Of a DNA stretch of 39,683 nt, positions 1 through 7,743 are shown in pieces. The notes under the pieces are model-generated. The model ran no database searches. It was given only the letters and a program-made list of their open reading frames with translations, and had not been told where the DNA came from. The position numbers and the translations under genes are program-made. Within the stretch, counting starts at the first letter, position 1; each line of letters begins with the position of its first letter. The DNA is from an uncultured Blautia sp. (lineage in GTDB: Bacteria > Bacillota > Clostridia > Lachnospirales > Lachnospiraceae): NCBI GenBank assembly GCA_946629475.1, contig CAMOXX010000002.1, forward strand, positions 1-39,683, read 5' to 3'.

Positions 1-905
1 AACCACATCGGGCTCTCTTCCGGTTTGCACACAACAATCATTTCCTGTTTTTCGAACTGATGAATACGGTACACGCCTCTCTCTTCAATGCCATGGGCGC
101 CTTTTTCCTTACGGAAGCAGGGTGAATAGCTGGTGAGTGTCTGGGGAAGCGTTTCCTCATCGATTGTCTGATCGATAAATTTTCCGATCATGGAATGCTC
201 GCTGGTTCCGATCAGATAAAGATCTTCACCTTCGATTTTGTACATCATCGCATCCATCTCGGCAAAGCTCATAACACCTGTCACGACATCGCTGCGGATC
301 ATGAATGGAGGAACATAGTATGTGAATCCTCTGTTGATCATGAAATCGCGCGCATACGAAATTACTGCTGAGTGAAGCCTTGCAATATCTCCGGAAAGAT
401 AATAGAAGCCTTCGCCTGCAACTCTTCTTGCGGCGTCCAGATCGATCCCGTTGAATGTTTTCATAATATCCGTATGATACGGAATCTCAAAATCCGGTAC
501 AACGGGCTCGCCATATTTCTGAACCTCGACATTTTCACTGTCGTCTTTTCCGATCGGGACAGAAGGATCAATGATGTTCGGAATCACCATCATTACATTT
601 TTGAGTTCTTCCTCAACTTCCTTCTCTCTCACGGACAGCTCATCGATTCTTGCTCCGGACTCTGCAACCTGGCGTTTGATTTCCTCTGCCTCGTCTTTTT
701 TGCCCTGGCCCATGAGCTTTCCGATCAGCTTGGATGTTTTGTTTCTCTCAGCTCTCAGTGCTTCCACTTCCTGCTTGATGTCCCTGTTCTCTCTGTCCAG
801 AGCGATCGCCTTGTCCACAAGCGGAAGCTTTCCGTCCTGGAATTTATTTTTGATGTTCTGTTTTACAATCTCGGGGTTTTCTCTTAAAAACTTAATGTCA
901 ATCAT
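1..905 (-). CDS. serS: Serine--tRNA ligase, C-terminal part beyond left edge
   Basis: Cytoplasmic class II aminoacyl-tRNA synthetase that charges tRNA-Ser with serine. This frame has no stop before base 1, so only the first 301 residues are present; the family is usually about 420-430 long. The N-terminus reads MIDIKFLRENPEIV, typical of SerRS, followed by a charged coiled-coil arm (about residues 30-110) that contacts the tRNA long variable arm. A class II motif 2 is visible near the end (PCFRKEKG then RIHQFEKQEM). The ATG (903-905) overlaps the TGA of the upstream DUF4446 gene as ATGA, and a GGAGAC-type ribosome site lies at 909-916, so the two are translationally coupled. No T-box leader is possible directly upstream because the coding region abuts. 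A tRNA-Ser gene lies at the other end of the window. Confidence 0.95.
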   Translation of the reverse strand, partial: MIDIKFLRENPEIVKQNIKNKFQDGKLPLVDKAIALDRENRDIKQEVEALRAERNKTSKLIGKLMGQGKKDEAEEIKRQVAESGARIDELSVREKEVEEELKNVMMVIPNIIDPSVPIGKDDSENVEVQKYGEPVVPDFEIPYHTDIMKTFNGIDLDAARRVAGEGFYYLSGDIARLHSAVISYARDFMINRGFTYYVPPFMIRSDVVTGVMSFAEMDAMMYKIEGEDLYLIGTSEHSMIGKFIDQTIDEETLPQTLTSYSPCFRKEKGAHGIEERGVYRIHQFEKQEMIVVCKPEESPMW

Positions 906-1432
906 ATTGTCTCCTTTATATTCTTTTCTCCTATGTCGAAATTGACTGCTTTTCTGAGTGCTTCGACTTCTTCCTGACTGAGCATAACGTATGACTCACC
1001 TTTTACAATTTCTTTCATATATAAAAAGCAGTTGTCTCTGCTATGTACAGCATTCAGAATCAAGCCTGAATTATCCTTATCGAGCATGGCAAGCGCAAAG
1101 CTCAGTTTTCCACCGACATCATCAAATGCGTCGTATTTTTCTACGCCGTATTTGCTGAATATCCGCTGAAAATTATCCTTTATTGCCCGAATATCATTAT
1201 CGTGATCTTCCTTCGCTTCAAATAATCTGTCGATCTGGGCGAATTTCCTGGTAAATTCCTTTTCCAGAGACTGCCCCTCCGATCCTTTCATAAACTGTTT
1301 ATATTTTTGTTCAAGGCGGGAGAGTCTCATGTTGTTGCTGATTACACTGATCAGCAGCATTACTGTCAAAACCAGCAGAATCAGGGTTATAATACCGGAA
1401 TCTATACCCAGAGCGCCAAGTATTCCTGTCAT
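902..1432 (-). CDS. DUF4446 family membrane-anchored protein
   Basis: Protein of unknown function, 176 residues. The N-terminus has one hydrophobic segment (about residues 13-31, GIITLILLVLTVMLLISVI), then a charged helical region (about 35-95) likely to form a coiled coil, then a compact C-terminal domain with an FDDVGGKLSFALAMLDKDNSG motif-like stretch. This matches my memory of the DUF4446 family, found beside parAB/spo0J in Clostridia. It probably sits in the membrane with the C-terminal domain inside, but topology is inferred. It lies 57 bases after parB and overlaps serS by 4 bases, suggesting a parA-parB-DUF4446-serS transcript. The neighbourhood hints at a segregation or origin-anchoring role, but nothing in the sequence shows it. 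Confidence 0.8.
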   Translation of the reverse strand: MTGILGALGIDSGIITLILLVLTVMLLISVISNNMRLSRLEQKYKQFMKGSEGQSLEKEFTRKFAQIDRLFEAKEDHDNDIRAIKDNFQRIFSKYGVEKYDAFDDVGGKLSFALAMLDKDNSGLILNAVHSRDNCFLYMKEIVKGESYVMLSQEEVEALRKAVNFDIGEKNIKETI

Positions 1433-1489
1433 ATCCGGCCCTCACTTTTCTTCCGATGAATGAATTGATGCTGAACAGCTGCCGATTAT

Positions 1490-2437
1490 TTATGTGATAC
1501 TGTTAATCAGGTCAATAATCCGTTCCAGTTCATCCCGGGAATAGTATTCAATTTCTATTTTTCCGGTATTATTCTTTTTACGGTTGATGCTCACTTTGGT
1601 TCCGAGGACATCTTTCATTTTTTCTTCCAGGCTCTCATACAAAGCTTCCAGCCCTAAATCGATCTTTTTTTCGGGCTTTTTCTTTGGAGGTTCCAGAATT
1701 GCCCGTACGATTTTTTCGGTCTCCCGGACGCTCAGCTTTTCATCAAACACCTTAGCCGCAAGTATTTCCTGCTGCTCCGGCTGGAGAGGGAGAATAGCCC
1801 TGGCATGTCCGGCCGAAATCATTTCATCGATCAGCATCTGCTGAACCTTATCGGTTAATTTGAGCAGCCTTAACGAATTTGTGATTGCAGTCCGGCTCTT
1901 CGCCACCCTTTCACCGATCTCATCCTGTTTCAGGTTAAATTCCTCGATCAGCCGTCTGTAAGCCTGCGCTTCTTCAATCGGATTCAGATCCTCTCTCTGA
2001 AGGTTTTCAATCAATGATATTTCGAATACTTCCTGATCTGTGAATTCTCTTATAACTACAGGTACTTCGGTAAGACCCGCCATTTTTGCGGCACGCCACC
2101 TTCGTTCTCCGGCAATTATCTCATAATAGTCCTCTTTTTTGGACACTAAAAGCGGTTCCAGCACACCGAATTGCTTTATGGACTCAGATAATTCCAGAAG
2201 AGTATCTTCATTGAATATCTTTCGGGGCTGCGACTTGTTTGGTTCTATACTAGAGATTTTTACCATAATCTCAGCATTTTTATCCGAAGCCTTTTTCTGT
2301 TCCGAAGGATATTCTTTTTCTTTTGTTTCTGAGAGCTCATTATTCTTCTTTCCGGATATCTGTTTTTCTGACTGTTTCTTCGCAGGAATCAGGGCATCAA
2401 GCCCTCTTCCCAGACCTCCTGTTTTTCTGGCAGCCAC
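1490..2437 (-). CDS. parB: ParB/Spo0J chromosome partitioning protein
   Basis: Centromere-binding CTPase clamp that loads at parS, spreads on DNA and recruits SMC. 315 residues. Order: N-terminal GLGRGLDALIP (about 8-18; the ParA-stimulating region of the family), a low-complexity Lys/Glu/Ser linker (20-55), the ParB/Srx CTP-binding domain with GERRWRA (110-116) and ENLQRE (144-149), a helix-turn-helix parS reader (about 170-192, QDEIGERVAKSRTAITNSLR), and a C-terminal dimerisation domain. The start codon is GTG (2435-2437), preceded by GGGAGGAG inside the end of parA, which supports this start. It is 4 bases behind parA and is co-transcribed. Four parS sites lie just beyond parA. The single parB gene looks like Spo0J, not the paralogue Noc, because the target is the palindromic parS. 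Confidence 0.96.
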   Translation of the reverse strand: MAARKTGGLGRGLDALIPAKKQSEKQISGKKNNELSETKEKEYPSEQKKASDKNAEIMVKISSIEPNKSQPRKIFNEDTLLELSESIKQFGVLEPLLVSKKEDYYEIIAGERRWRAAKMAGLTEVPVVIREFTDQEVFEISLIENLQREDLNPIEEAQAYRRLIEEFNLKQDEIGERVAKSRTAITNSLRLLKLTDKVQQMLIDEMISAGHARAILPLQPEQQEILAAKVFDEKLSVRETEKIVRAILEPPKKKPEKKIDLGLEALYESLEEKMKDVLGTKVSINRKKNNTGKIEIEYYSRDELERIIDLINSIT

Positions 2438-2441
2438 TTTT

Positions 2442-3203
2442 TTACTCCTCCCGGATTACTTCTTCCGCAAGAGCTCTGTAACTCTCAGCCCCTGCAGATT
2501 TATTATCATATAATATAATCGGAAGGCCATAACTGGGAGCCTCCGCTAACCGAACGTTTCTAGGAATGATTGTTTCGTAAATTTTCTGATCAAGATTGTT
2601 CTTTACATTTTCCACAACCTGCTGGGAAAGCTTATTCCGAACATCGAACATCGTAAACAGAATCCCCTCAATTGACAGTTCGCTGTTCAGCCTCTCTTTT
2701 ACCAGGTTGATTGTGTATATCAGCTGGGATAAGCCTTCCAATGCATAATACTCACACTGGATCGGTACAATCACGGAATTGGAAGCACATAAAGCATTAA
2801 TAGTAAGAATGCTGAGAGAAGGCGGGCAGTCCATAATGATATAGTCATAATCATTATTCAGCTGATCCGTTATTCTTTTTAAAATGTACTCCTTTTCTTC
2901 GAGATCCAGTATTTCCACCTCAGCCCCGGATAGATTTACATTTGAGGGAATCAGATCAAGATTATCACATACATCTTTTATGATCACATCATCCTTATCG
3001 GCATCCCCCATAATAAGGTGATATAATGTGTTTTCGATCTCATTCTTATCGACTCCTAATCCACTGGTGGTATTTCCCTGAGGGTCAATATCGATTGTCA
3101 GTACCTTTTTCCCTTTTTCTGCTAGACAGGCTGATAGATTTATTGCTGTTGTTGATTTTCCAACTCCACCCTTCTGGTTGGCGATTGCAATGATCTTGCC
3201 CAA
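2442..3203 (-). CDS. parA: ParA/Soj chromosome partitioning ATPase
   Basis: Deviant-Walker-A ATPase that binds DNA as an ATP dimer, partners ParB in origin segregation and, in Bacillus (as Soj), also modulates DnaA. 253 residues, normal for the chromosomal family. The N-terminus reads [20 protein letters not shown] with the signature lysines of the deviant P-loop; DIDPQGN follows near residue 40 and DCPPSLS near 125 (Walker B region). The start is TTG (3201-3203): the reverse strand gives AAAGGGG about ten bases upstream and no better ATG exists. An extended -10 promoter lies at 3261-3289. First gene of the parA-parB-DUF4446-serS run. Confidence 0.96.
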   Translation of the reverse strand: MGKIIAIANQKGGVGKSTTAINLSACLAEKGKKVLTIDIDPQGNTTSGLGVDKNEIENTLYHLIMGDADKDDVIIKDVCDNLDLIPSNVNLSGAEVEILDLEEKEYILKRITDQLNNDYDYIIMDCPPSLSILTINALCASNSVIVPIQCEYYALEGLSQLIYTINLVKERLNSELSIEGILFTMFDVRNKLSQQVVENVKNNLDQKIYETIIPRNVRLAEAPSYGLPIILYDNKSAGAESYRALAEEVIREE

Positions 3204-3260
3204 AGATTAAAAACCCCTTTCAATGATGAATCATTATGATTAAATCCATATACGCATGTT

Positions 3261-3289
3261 ATTATATCACTTTTACATATTTGTTTCCA
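3261..3289 (-). promoter_or_regulatory. Likely sigma-A promoter of parA
   Basis: Reading the minus strand, TGGAAA (3289-3284) is a 4/6 match to the -35 box; after 17 bases comes TATAAT (3266-3261), a perfect -10 preceded by TGA, an extended -10. Transcription would start near 3254, giving a leader of about 50 bases before the TTG of parA. Confidence 0.7.
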
Positions 3290-3400
3290 CCATTACTTTT
3301 ATAAAAACTGTCACAAAAATACTATTTCTAGTTAGATTCATTTGGATAAAATACCATATCTGGGGTCTATCTTTTCCAAACATTCAAAATCTTCCTGCAA

Positions 3401-3416
3401 TGTTTCACGTGAAACA
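3401..3416. other. parS site 1
   Basis: TGTTTCACGTGAAACA, a perfect 16-base match to the parS consensus. It is the nearest of the array to parA. Confidence 0.95.
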
Positions 3417-3444
3417 TAATATTGATCGCATTTTTCTGAAACAG

Positions 3445-3460
3445 TATTTCACGTGAAACA
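3445..3460. other. parS site 2 (one mismatch)
   Basis: TATTTCACGTGAAACA. The outer base pair of one arm differs from the consensus (A for G at position 2); the ten central bases are intact, so it probably still binds ParB, perhaps more weakly. Confidence 0.88.
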
Positions 3461-3488
3461 TAATATCGATCGCATCTTTCTGAAACGA

Positions 3489-3504
3489 TGTTTCACGTGA
3501 AACA
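3489..3504. other. parS site 3
   Basis: TGTTTCACGTGAAACA, perfect consensus. It directly abuts the terminator of rsmG, starting a few bases past its hairpin. Confidence 0.95.
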
Positions 3505-3506
3505 TT

Positions 3507-3548
3507 AAAAGCGCTGTATCACAGATTTTTCTCTATGATACAGCGCTT
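3507..3548 (-). terminator. Terminator of rsmG (possibly bidirectional)
   Basis: A perfect 13-base inverted repeat AAGCGCTGTATCA (3509-3521) / TGATACAGCGCTT (3536-3548) with a 14-base loop lies 4 bases past the rsmG stop. On the minus strand it is followed by TTTTAATG, a short T run; on the plus strand by CTTCTTTTT. It ends the mnmE-mnmG-rsmG transcript and may also block plus-strand reads. Confidence 0.8.
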
Positions 3549-3552
3549 CTTT

Positions 3553-4281
3553 TTACAATGGTTCTTTTTTTGGTGTTCCGGGTTTTCTTGGATACTTCTT
3601 TCCGGTTGATTTTATCTTTTTAACAACAATCAATGATCTTGAGGTATTATTATCAGGAAGCTTATATTGAATAATATTCTCTACAGTACCTCCCAGAATT
3701 GAAATTGCTTTCTTTGACTGTTTTATTTCTTCATCATTATCTGTTCCCTTATATGCGATAAAATATCCGCCTGTTTTTACAAAGGGAATCGTATATTCTG
3801 ATAACACTGAAAGATTGGCAACGGCTCTTGATACGCACAGATCATATTTTTCTCTGAACTCTTCTTTGTGTCCAAGCGTTTCAGCTCTTTCATGAATTGT
3901 ATCTATTTTCTTTAAATCCAGTTCATGAATTACCTCAGTCAAAAAATCAATGCGCTTGTTGAGTGAATCCATGAGAGTTATTCTTATGTCCGGAAAAACA
4001 ATTTTTAAAGGAATACCTGGAAAACCGGCTCCTGTTCCGATATCAATGATTGAACTGACCTTTGTAAAATCAAAATACTTTGAGATAATTACGCTGTCGA
4101 TAAAATGCTTCATTATAACATCATCGAATTCTGTGATTGCTGTCAGATTCATTACTTTATTCTTTTCGATCAGCATATCATAAAACTGAAGAAACTGTTC
4201 TGCCTGGCTTTCCGAAATCTGTATGCCGATTGATGATAAACTATCCTGAACTTTTTTTAGTTCATGTTTCACGTGAAACAT
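3553..4281 (-). CDS. rsmG: 16S rRNA (guanine-N7)-methyltransferase RsmG (GidB)
   Basis: Methylates N7 of the 16S rRNA guanosine in the 530 loop region (G527 in E. coli numbering) using S-adenosylmethionine. 242 residues, standard length. A Rossmann SAM-binding motif SSIIDIGTGAGFPGIPLKI lies at about 76-93, and SRAVANLSVLSEYTIPFV near 150-167 is the conserved RsmG segment. The ATG and first codons (MFHVKH) are encoded by a perfect parS palindrome; AAGGAG upstream at about 4288-4294 supports this start. It is last in the mnmE-mnmG-rsmG run, with a hairpin terminator right behind. The Lys/Arg/Pro-rich tail (TGKKYPRKPGTPKKEPL) is typical for Gram-positive members. Confidence 0.96.
   Translation of the reverse strand: MFHVKHELKKVQDSLSSIGIQISESQAEQFLQFYDMLIEKNKVMNLTAITEFDDVIMKHFIDSVIISKYFDFTKVSSIIDIGTGAGFPGIPLKIVFPDIRITLMDSLNKRIDFLTEVIHELDLKKIDTIHERAETLGHKEEFREKYDLCVSRAVANLSVLSEYTIPFVKTGGYFIAYKGTDNDEEIKQSKKAISILGGTVENIIQYKLPDNNTSRSLIVVKKIKSTGKKYPRKPGTPKKEPL
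4265..4280. other. parS site 4, embedded in the rsmG start
   Basis: TGTTTCACGTGAAACA, perfect consensus. It overlaps the ATG (4279-4281) and codons 2-6 of rsmG, so the palindrome encodes FHVKH. It lies 776 bases from parS site 3. Confidence 0.95.
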
Positions 4282-4310
4282 TTATTTCTCCTTCTTCAGT
4301 ATTTTGTAAC

Positions 4311-4348
4311 TGTTCAGAAAGCATTCCGAATGAATGGGTATCTGAACA
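4311..4348 (-). other. Hairpin between mnmG and rsmG
   Basis: TGTTCAGA (4311-4318) pairs with TCTGAACA (4341-4348), and an inner CATTC (4322-4326) pairs with GAATG (4332-4336). It follows the mnmG stop by one base and has no T tract, so it is not a standard terminator. It may be an RNA processing or stability element before rsmG. Confidence 0.5.
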
Positions 4349-4349
4349 A

Positions 4350-6239
4350 TTACTGCTTTTTTAAATAGACCATTAAGACAGAAATATCGGATGGTGTAAC
4401 TCCCGAAATTCGTGAAGCCTGTCCGATCGATACCGGCCTGAATTTTTTCAGATTTTGAACAGCTTCCGTTTTTAAACTTGGTACCTGATCGTAGTCAATA
4501 TTTTCCGGAATTTTTTTGTTTTCCAGCTTCTGGAATTTTTCAATCTGTCTTCGTTGTCTCTCTATATAACCCTCATACTTTATTTCTATATTTACCTGTT
4601 CCATAACATCTTTTGGAGCAGATTCTGCACAAGGATCCAGTACAGATATTTTTTCATAATCAAGCTCAGGTCTTTTCACTAAATCGGCGAGAGAGGAACC
4701 TGATTTTAGCATGGGACTTTCATTTTCAGTTAATATCGCGTCCAGTATGTCAGAACTTCCGATAAACGTTTCTTCTAAACGTTTTTTCTCTTTTTCGATT
4801 GCTTTTTTCTTTTCTTCAGTTTTATCCAGCGTATCGCGATCAATCAACCCTGCATAATAGCCGTACTTTCGCAGTCTCAGATCGGCATTATCCTGCCGTA
4901 ACAGCAGCCGGTATTCAGCCCGGCTTGTCATCATCCTGTACGGCTCCCGGTTTTCCTTTGTAACAAGATCATCAATCAGCACACCGATATAGGCTTCAGA
5001 CCTGTCGAGAATAATCTGTTCTTTTCCACGGATTTTCAAGGATGCGTTGATTCCTGCGATCAGTCCCTGCGCGGCTGCTTCCTCATAACCGGAACTTCCG
5101 TTCAGCTGTCCAGCACTGTACAAACCGTCAACGGTTTTAAATTCCAGAGTAGGGTATAACTGTCTTGCGGGCAGACAGTCATATTCGATGGCATAAGCAT
5201 TTTTTACGATTTCCGCATTTTCCAGGCCGGGAACCGTTCTGTACATGGCAAACTGGACATCCTCCGGGAGAGAGCTGGACATCCCGCCGATATACATTTC
5301 ATTGGTGTAAAGTCCTTCCGGCTCAATGAATACCTGATGTCTGTTTTTATCTGCAAATCTTACAACCTTATCTTCAATAGAAGGGCAGTAGCGCGGTCCG
5401 GTTCCAGATATTTCTCCGGAGTATAAAGGTGACCGGTCTATATTCTCCCTTATGATATTATGTGTCTTTTCGTTGGTGTAAGTAAGCCAGCATGATTTTT
5501 GCTCAATCTGAACATCTGCCGGATCTGTCGAAAAAGAAAAAGGTACAACGACTTCGTCGCCAAACTGTTCCTCCATTTTGGAGTAATCGATCGACCTTCC
5601 ATCTATTCTCGCCGGAGTTCCTGTTTTAAACCGGACGATTTCGATTCCCAGCTTTTTTAAGGATTCCGTGAGATAGTTCGCCGCCTGAAGTCCGTTTGGT
5701 CCTGTATAATAACAAACGTCTCCATAAATGCATCGTGCCTTTAAATAGGTTCCTGTACATAAAATGACAGCTTTTGCCATATATTCAGCACCGGAAAATG
5801 TTCTTACACCTGTAATTGCTGTCCTGTTATTTGTACACTCATATAATAATTCGGATACTTCGGCCTGCCGGATCGTAAGATTATCGGTACTTTCCAGCGT
5901 TTTTCTCATCTCGGTAGTATAGGCCTGTTTATCCGCCTGCGCTCTTAAGGAATGTACTGCAGGTCCTTTTGACTTATTCAGCATTTTTGACTGAATAAAT
6001 GTCTTATCGATATTCCTGCCCATTTCGCCGCCAAGCGCGTCAACCTCGCGTACAAGATGACCCTTGGAGCTTCCTCCAATGTTCGGGTTGCAGGGCATCA
6101 GGGCGATACTTTCAACACTTACCGTAAACATAATGACACGCATTCCCGTTCTTGCGGCAGCAAGAGCGGCCTCGCAGCCTGCATGCCCCGCGCCAACGAC
6201 AACGACATCATATTGCTCTTTTACAATTTTCTTATTCAT
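4350..6239 (-). CDS. mnmG: tRNA uridine-5-carboxymethylaminomethyl modification enzyme MnmG (GidA)
   Basis: FAD-dependent subunit of the MnmE-MnmG complex that builds the 5-carboxymethylaminomethyl group on U34 of certain tRNAs. 629 residues, the normal full length. The N-terminal FAD Rossmann motif [14 protein letters not shown] starts near residue 12. GidA signatures seen: [23 protein letters not shown] (split here as CNPNIGG about 50-56 and [13 protein letters not shown] about 62-74) and [12 protein letters not shown] near 206-217. The C-terminal helical domain ends [20 protein letters not shown], the MnmE/tRNA-contacting part in the family. The ATG is five bases after the mnmE stop, so they are co-expressed. 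Confidence 0.97.
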   Translation of the reverse strand: MNKKIVKEQYDVVVVGAGHAGCEAALAAARTGMRVIMFTVSVESIALMPCNPNIGGSSKGHLVREVDALGGEMGRNIDKTFIQSKMLNKSKGPAVHSLRAQADKQAYTTEMRKTLESTDNLTIRQAEVSELLYECTNNRTAITGVRTFSGAEYMAKAVILCTGTYLKARCIYGDVCYYTGPNGLQAANYLTESLKKLGIEIVRFKTGTPARIDGRSIDYSKMEEQFGDEVVVPFSFSTDPADVQIEQKSCWLTYTNEKTHNIIRENIDRSPLYSGEISGTGPRYCPSIEDKVVRFADKNRHQVFIEPEGLYTNEMYIGGMSSSLPEDVQFAMYRTVPGLENAEIVKNAYAIEYDCLPARQLYPTLEFKTVDGLYSAGQLNGSSGYEEAAAQGLIAGINASLKIRGKEQIILDRSEAYIGVLIDDLVTKENREPYRMMTSRAEYRLLLRQDNADLRLRKYGYYAGLIDRDTLDKTEEKKKAIEKEKKRLEETFIGSSDILDAILTENESPMLKSGSSLADLVKRPELDYEKISVLDPCAESAPKDVMEQVNIEIKYEGYIERQRRQIEKFQKLENKKIPENIDYDQVPSLKTEAVQNLKKFRPVSIGQASRISGVTPSDISVLMVYLKKQ

Positions 6240-6244
6240 ATGCT

Positions 6245-7627
6245 TTATTTACCCATACAGAACCTGCTGAAGATTTCTTCTACAAGATCTTCTCCAACGG
6301 TTTCTCCCGTGATGTATCCGAGACAGTCACAGGCATCCCGCAGATCGATGGACAAAAAATCCTCCGGAAGCTGATCCTGTATTCCGTTCTGAACCAGACG
6401 CAGACATTCAACACAGTCCTTTAATGCGTTCATCTGTCTCTCGTTTGTGATATATAATTCATCGTTGACTGCAATGTTTCCTTTAAAAAACATCTCTGTT
6501 ATTTCCCGCTCAAGTTCTTCAATCCCGGTTTCTTCCTTCATGGATACCGGAATAACCTTATGCGAAGAATCCATCTGTATCTCTTCTATTGTGACCTTTG
6601 GAGCCAGGTCTGTTTTATTATACAGGATAATAACGTTTTTATCATTCAGCAATTTCAGAATATAACGGTCATTATCATCAGGCTCTGTCGAGCTGTCCAT
6701 CACAAACAGGGTAAGGTCCGCGTCATCGGCAGCCTGAATTGCCTTTTCTACTCCTATTTTTTCGACATAATCATCGGTCTTCCGGATTCCTGCAGTATCA
6801 ATTAAATGTAATGAAATTCCATTCAGGTTGATATATTCATCAAGGATATCCCTGGTCGTTCCCGCGATGTCCGTCACGATTGCCTTTTCTTCACCGGTCA
6901 GAAGGTTCATCAGAGAAGACTTTCCTGCATTCGGTTTTCCTACAATAACAGTACGGATGCCTTCCCTGATCAGCTTGCCGTTCTGAGAGCGGGAGAGCAG
7001 CTTAACGATTTCGTTTATAATATCATCAATCGTATGTTTCAGGGATTCCTGATAATTGTCCAGGCTGTAATGCTCGGGATCATCAAGAGCCGATTCAATA
7101 TAGGCGATCTCATAGAGCAGCCGTTCTCTGATATTTTCTATTTTGGAATAAACCATTCCTCTCAGATGCTTTAAGGAACTTTTCAGCGCGTTCTCATTTT
7201 TTGCCTCAATAACATCCATTACGGATTCGGCCTGCGAAAGGTCCATTCTTCCGTTCAGAAAAGCCCGTTTTGTAAATTCTCCCGGTTCCGAAATTCGAGC
7301 GCCGGCTTTGACAACCGTTTCGAGAACTCTTCTTGTAGAATAAATACCGCCGTGGCAGTCAATCTCGATCGTATCCTCCCCTGTATATGTATGAGGGGCT
7401 TTCATGAGCATCAGAAGAACTTCGTCCACCGGCTGTTCCTGGTCAAAAATCCATCCGTAATGAATGGTATGGCTTTTCTGTTCTTTTATTCTTTTCTCTT
7501 TATTTTTCGGATGGAATACTTTTTCCGCGATGAAAAAAGCATCCGGCCCCGAAATTCTTACAATTCCGATGCCGGATGCGCCGGGTGCAGTCGAAATTGC
7601 TGCAATCGTACTATCTGACCGTAACAT
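6245..7627 (-). CDS. mnmE: tRNA modification GTPase MnmE (TrmE)
   Basis: GTPase partner of MnmG in wobble-uridine modification. 460 residues, usual length. The N-terminal folate-binding domain (about 1-118) begins [23 protein letters not shown]; a helical domain surrounds the G domain, which has G1 GKPNAGKSS (230-238), G2 TDIAGTTRD (252-260), G3 DTAG (277-280) and G4 NKTD (337-340). The C-terminus is CMGK: the family's C-x-G-K with the essential cysteine (457). The start is ATG with only weak ribosome-site complementarity. The jag terminator lies upstream, so transcription must start in the 116-base gap or come from read-through; no clear promoter is visible there. Confidence 0.97.
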   Translation of the reverse strand: MLRSDSTIAAISTAPGASGIGIVRISGPDAFFIAEKVFHPKNKEKRIKEQKSHTIHYGWIFDQEQPVDEVLLMLMKAPHTYTGEDTIEIDCHGGIYSTRRVLETVVKAGARISEPGEFTKRAFLNGRMDLSQAESVMDVIEAKNENALKSSLKHLRGMVYSKIENIRERLLYEIAYIESALDDPEHYSLDNYQESLKHTIDDIINEIVKLLSRSQNGKLIREGIRTVIVGKPNAGKSSLMNLLTGEEKAIVTDIAGTTRDILDEYINLNGISLHLIDTAGIRKTDDYVEKIGVEKAIQAADDADLTLFVMDSSTEPDDNDRYILKLLNDKNVIILYNKTDLAPKVTIEEIQMDSSHKVIPVSMKEETGIEELEREITEMFFKGNIAVNDELYITNERQMNALKDCVECLRLVQNGIQDQLPEDFLSIDLRDACDCLGYITGETVGEDLVEEIFSRFCMGK

Positions 7628-7710
7628 ACTGTACTCTGCGAAATCCTGTGCCGCATATCTTCATGCCGCAGCGGATTTTCTTCCTTTCCGTAAGGTGCTG
7701 ACCATTTGAC

Positions 7711-7736
7711 AAAAGGGGGAGAAATATTTCTCCCCC
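7711..7736 (-). terminator. Terminator of the rpmH-jag transcript
   Basis: A perfect 22-base palindrome (7715-7736; arms GGGGGAGAAAT / ATTTCTCCCCC) lies 7 bases past the jag stop. On the minus strand it is followed by TTTTGTC. The strong GC base and T run suggest efficient termination between jag and mnmE. The rest of the 7628-7743 gap shows nothing clear. Confidence 0.82.
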
Positions 7737-7743
7737 TCCGGTT

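Larger units (their letters stand above)
3401..3504. repeat. parS array: three sites in a 44-bp direct repeat
   Basis: Three copies of the ParB-binding palindrome start at 3401, 3445 and 3489, an exact 44-base period. The spacers are also related: each reads approximately TAAT-AT-GATCGCAT-TTTCTGAAAC, so the whole 44-base unit is duplicated, not just the palindrome. It sits between the parA promoter and the rsmG terminator. The palindrome is the canonical Spo0J site of Firmicutes; the tandem arrangement is unusual. Confidence 0.93.

Noticed and set aside
372-887. Plus-strand frame of 171 codons
   Set aside because: It lies antisense to serS, which has clear SerRS motifs on the minus strand, and its translation is cysteine/phenylalanine-rich with no domain.
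3401-3504. CRISPR-like array from regular repeats
   Set aside because: Only three units, near-identical spacers, and the repeat is a parS palindrome; no cas genes.
7684-7712. Promoter of mnmE
   Set aside because: TTGTCA is present on the minus strand at 7712-7707, but no -10 hexamer is found at a proper distance.
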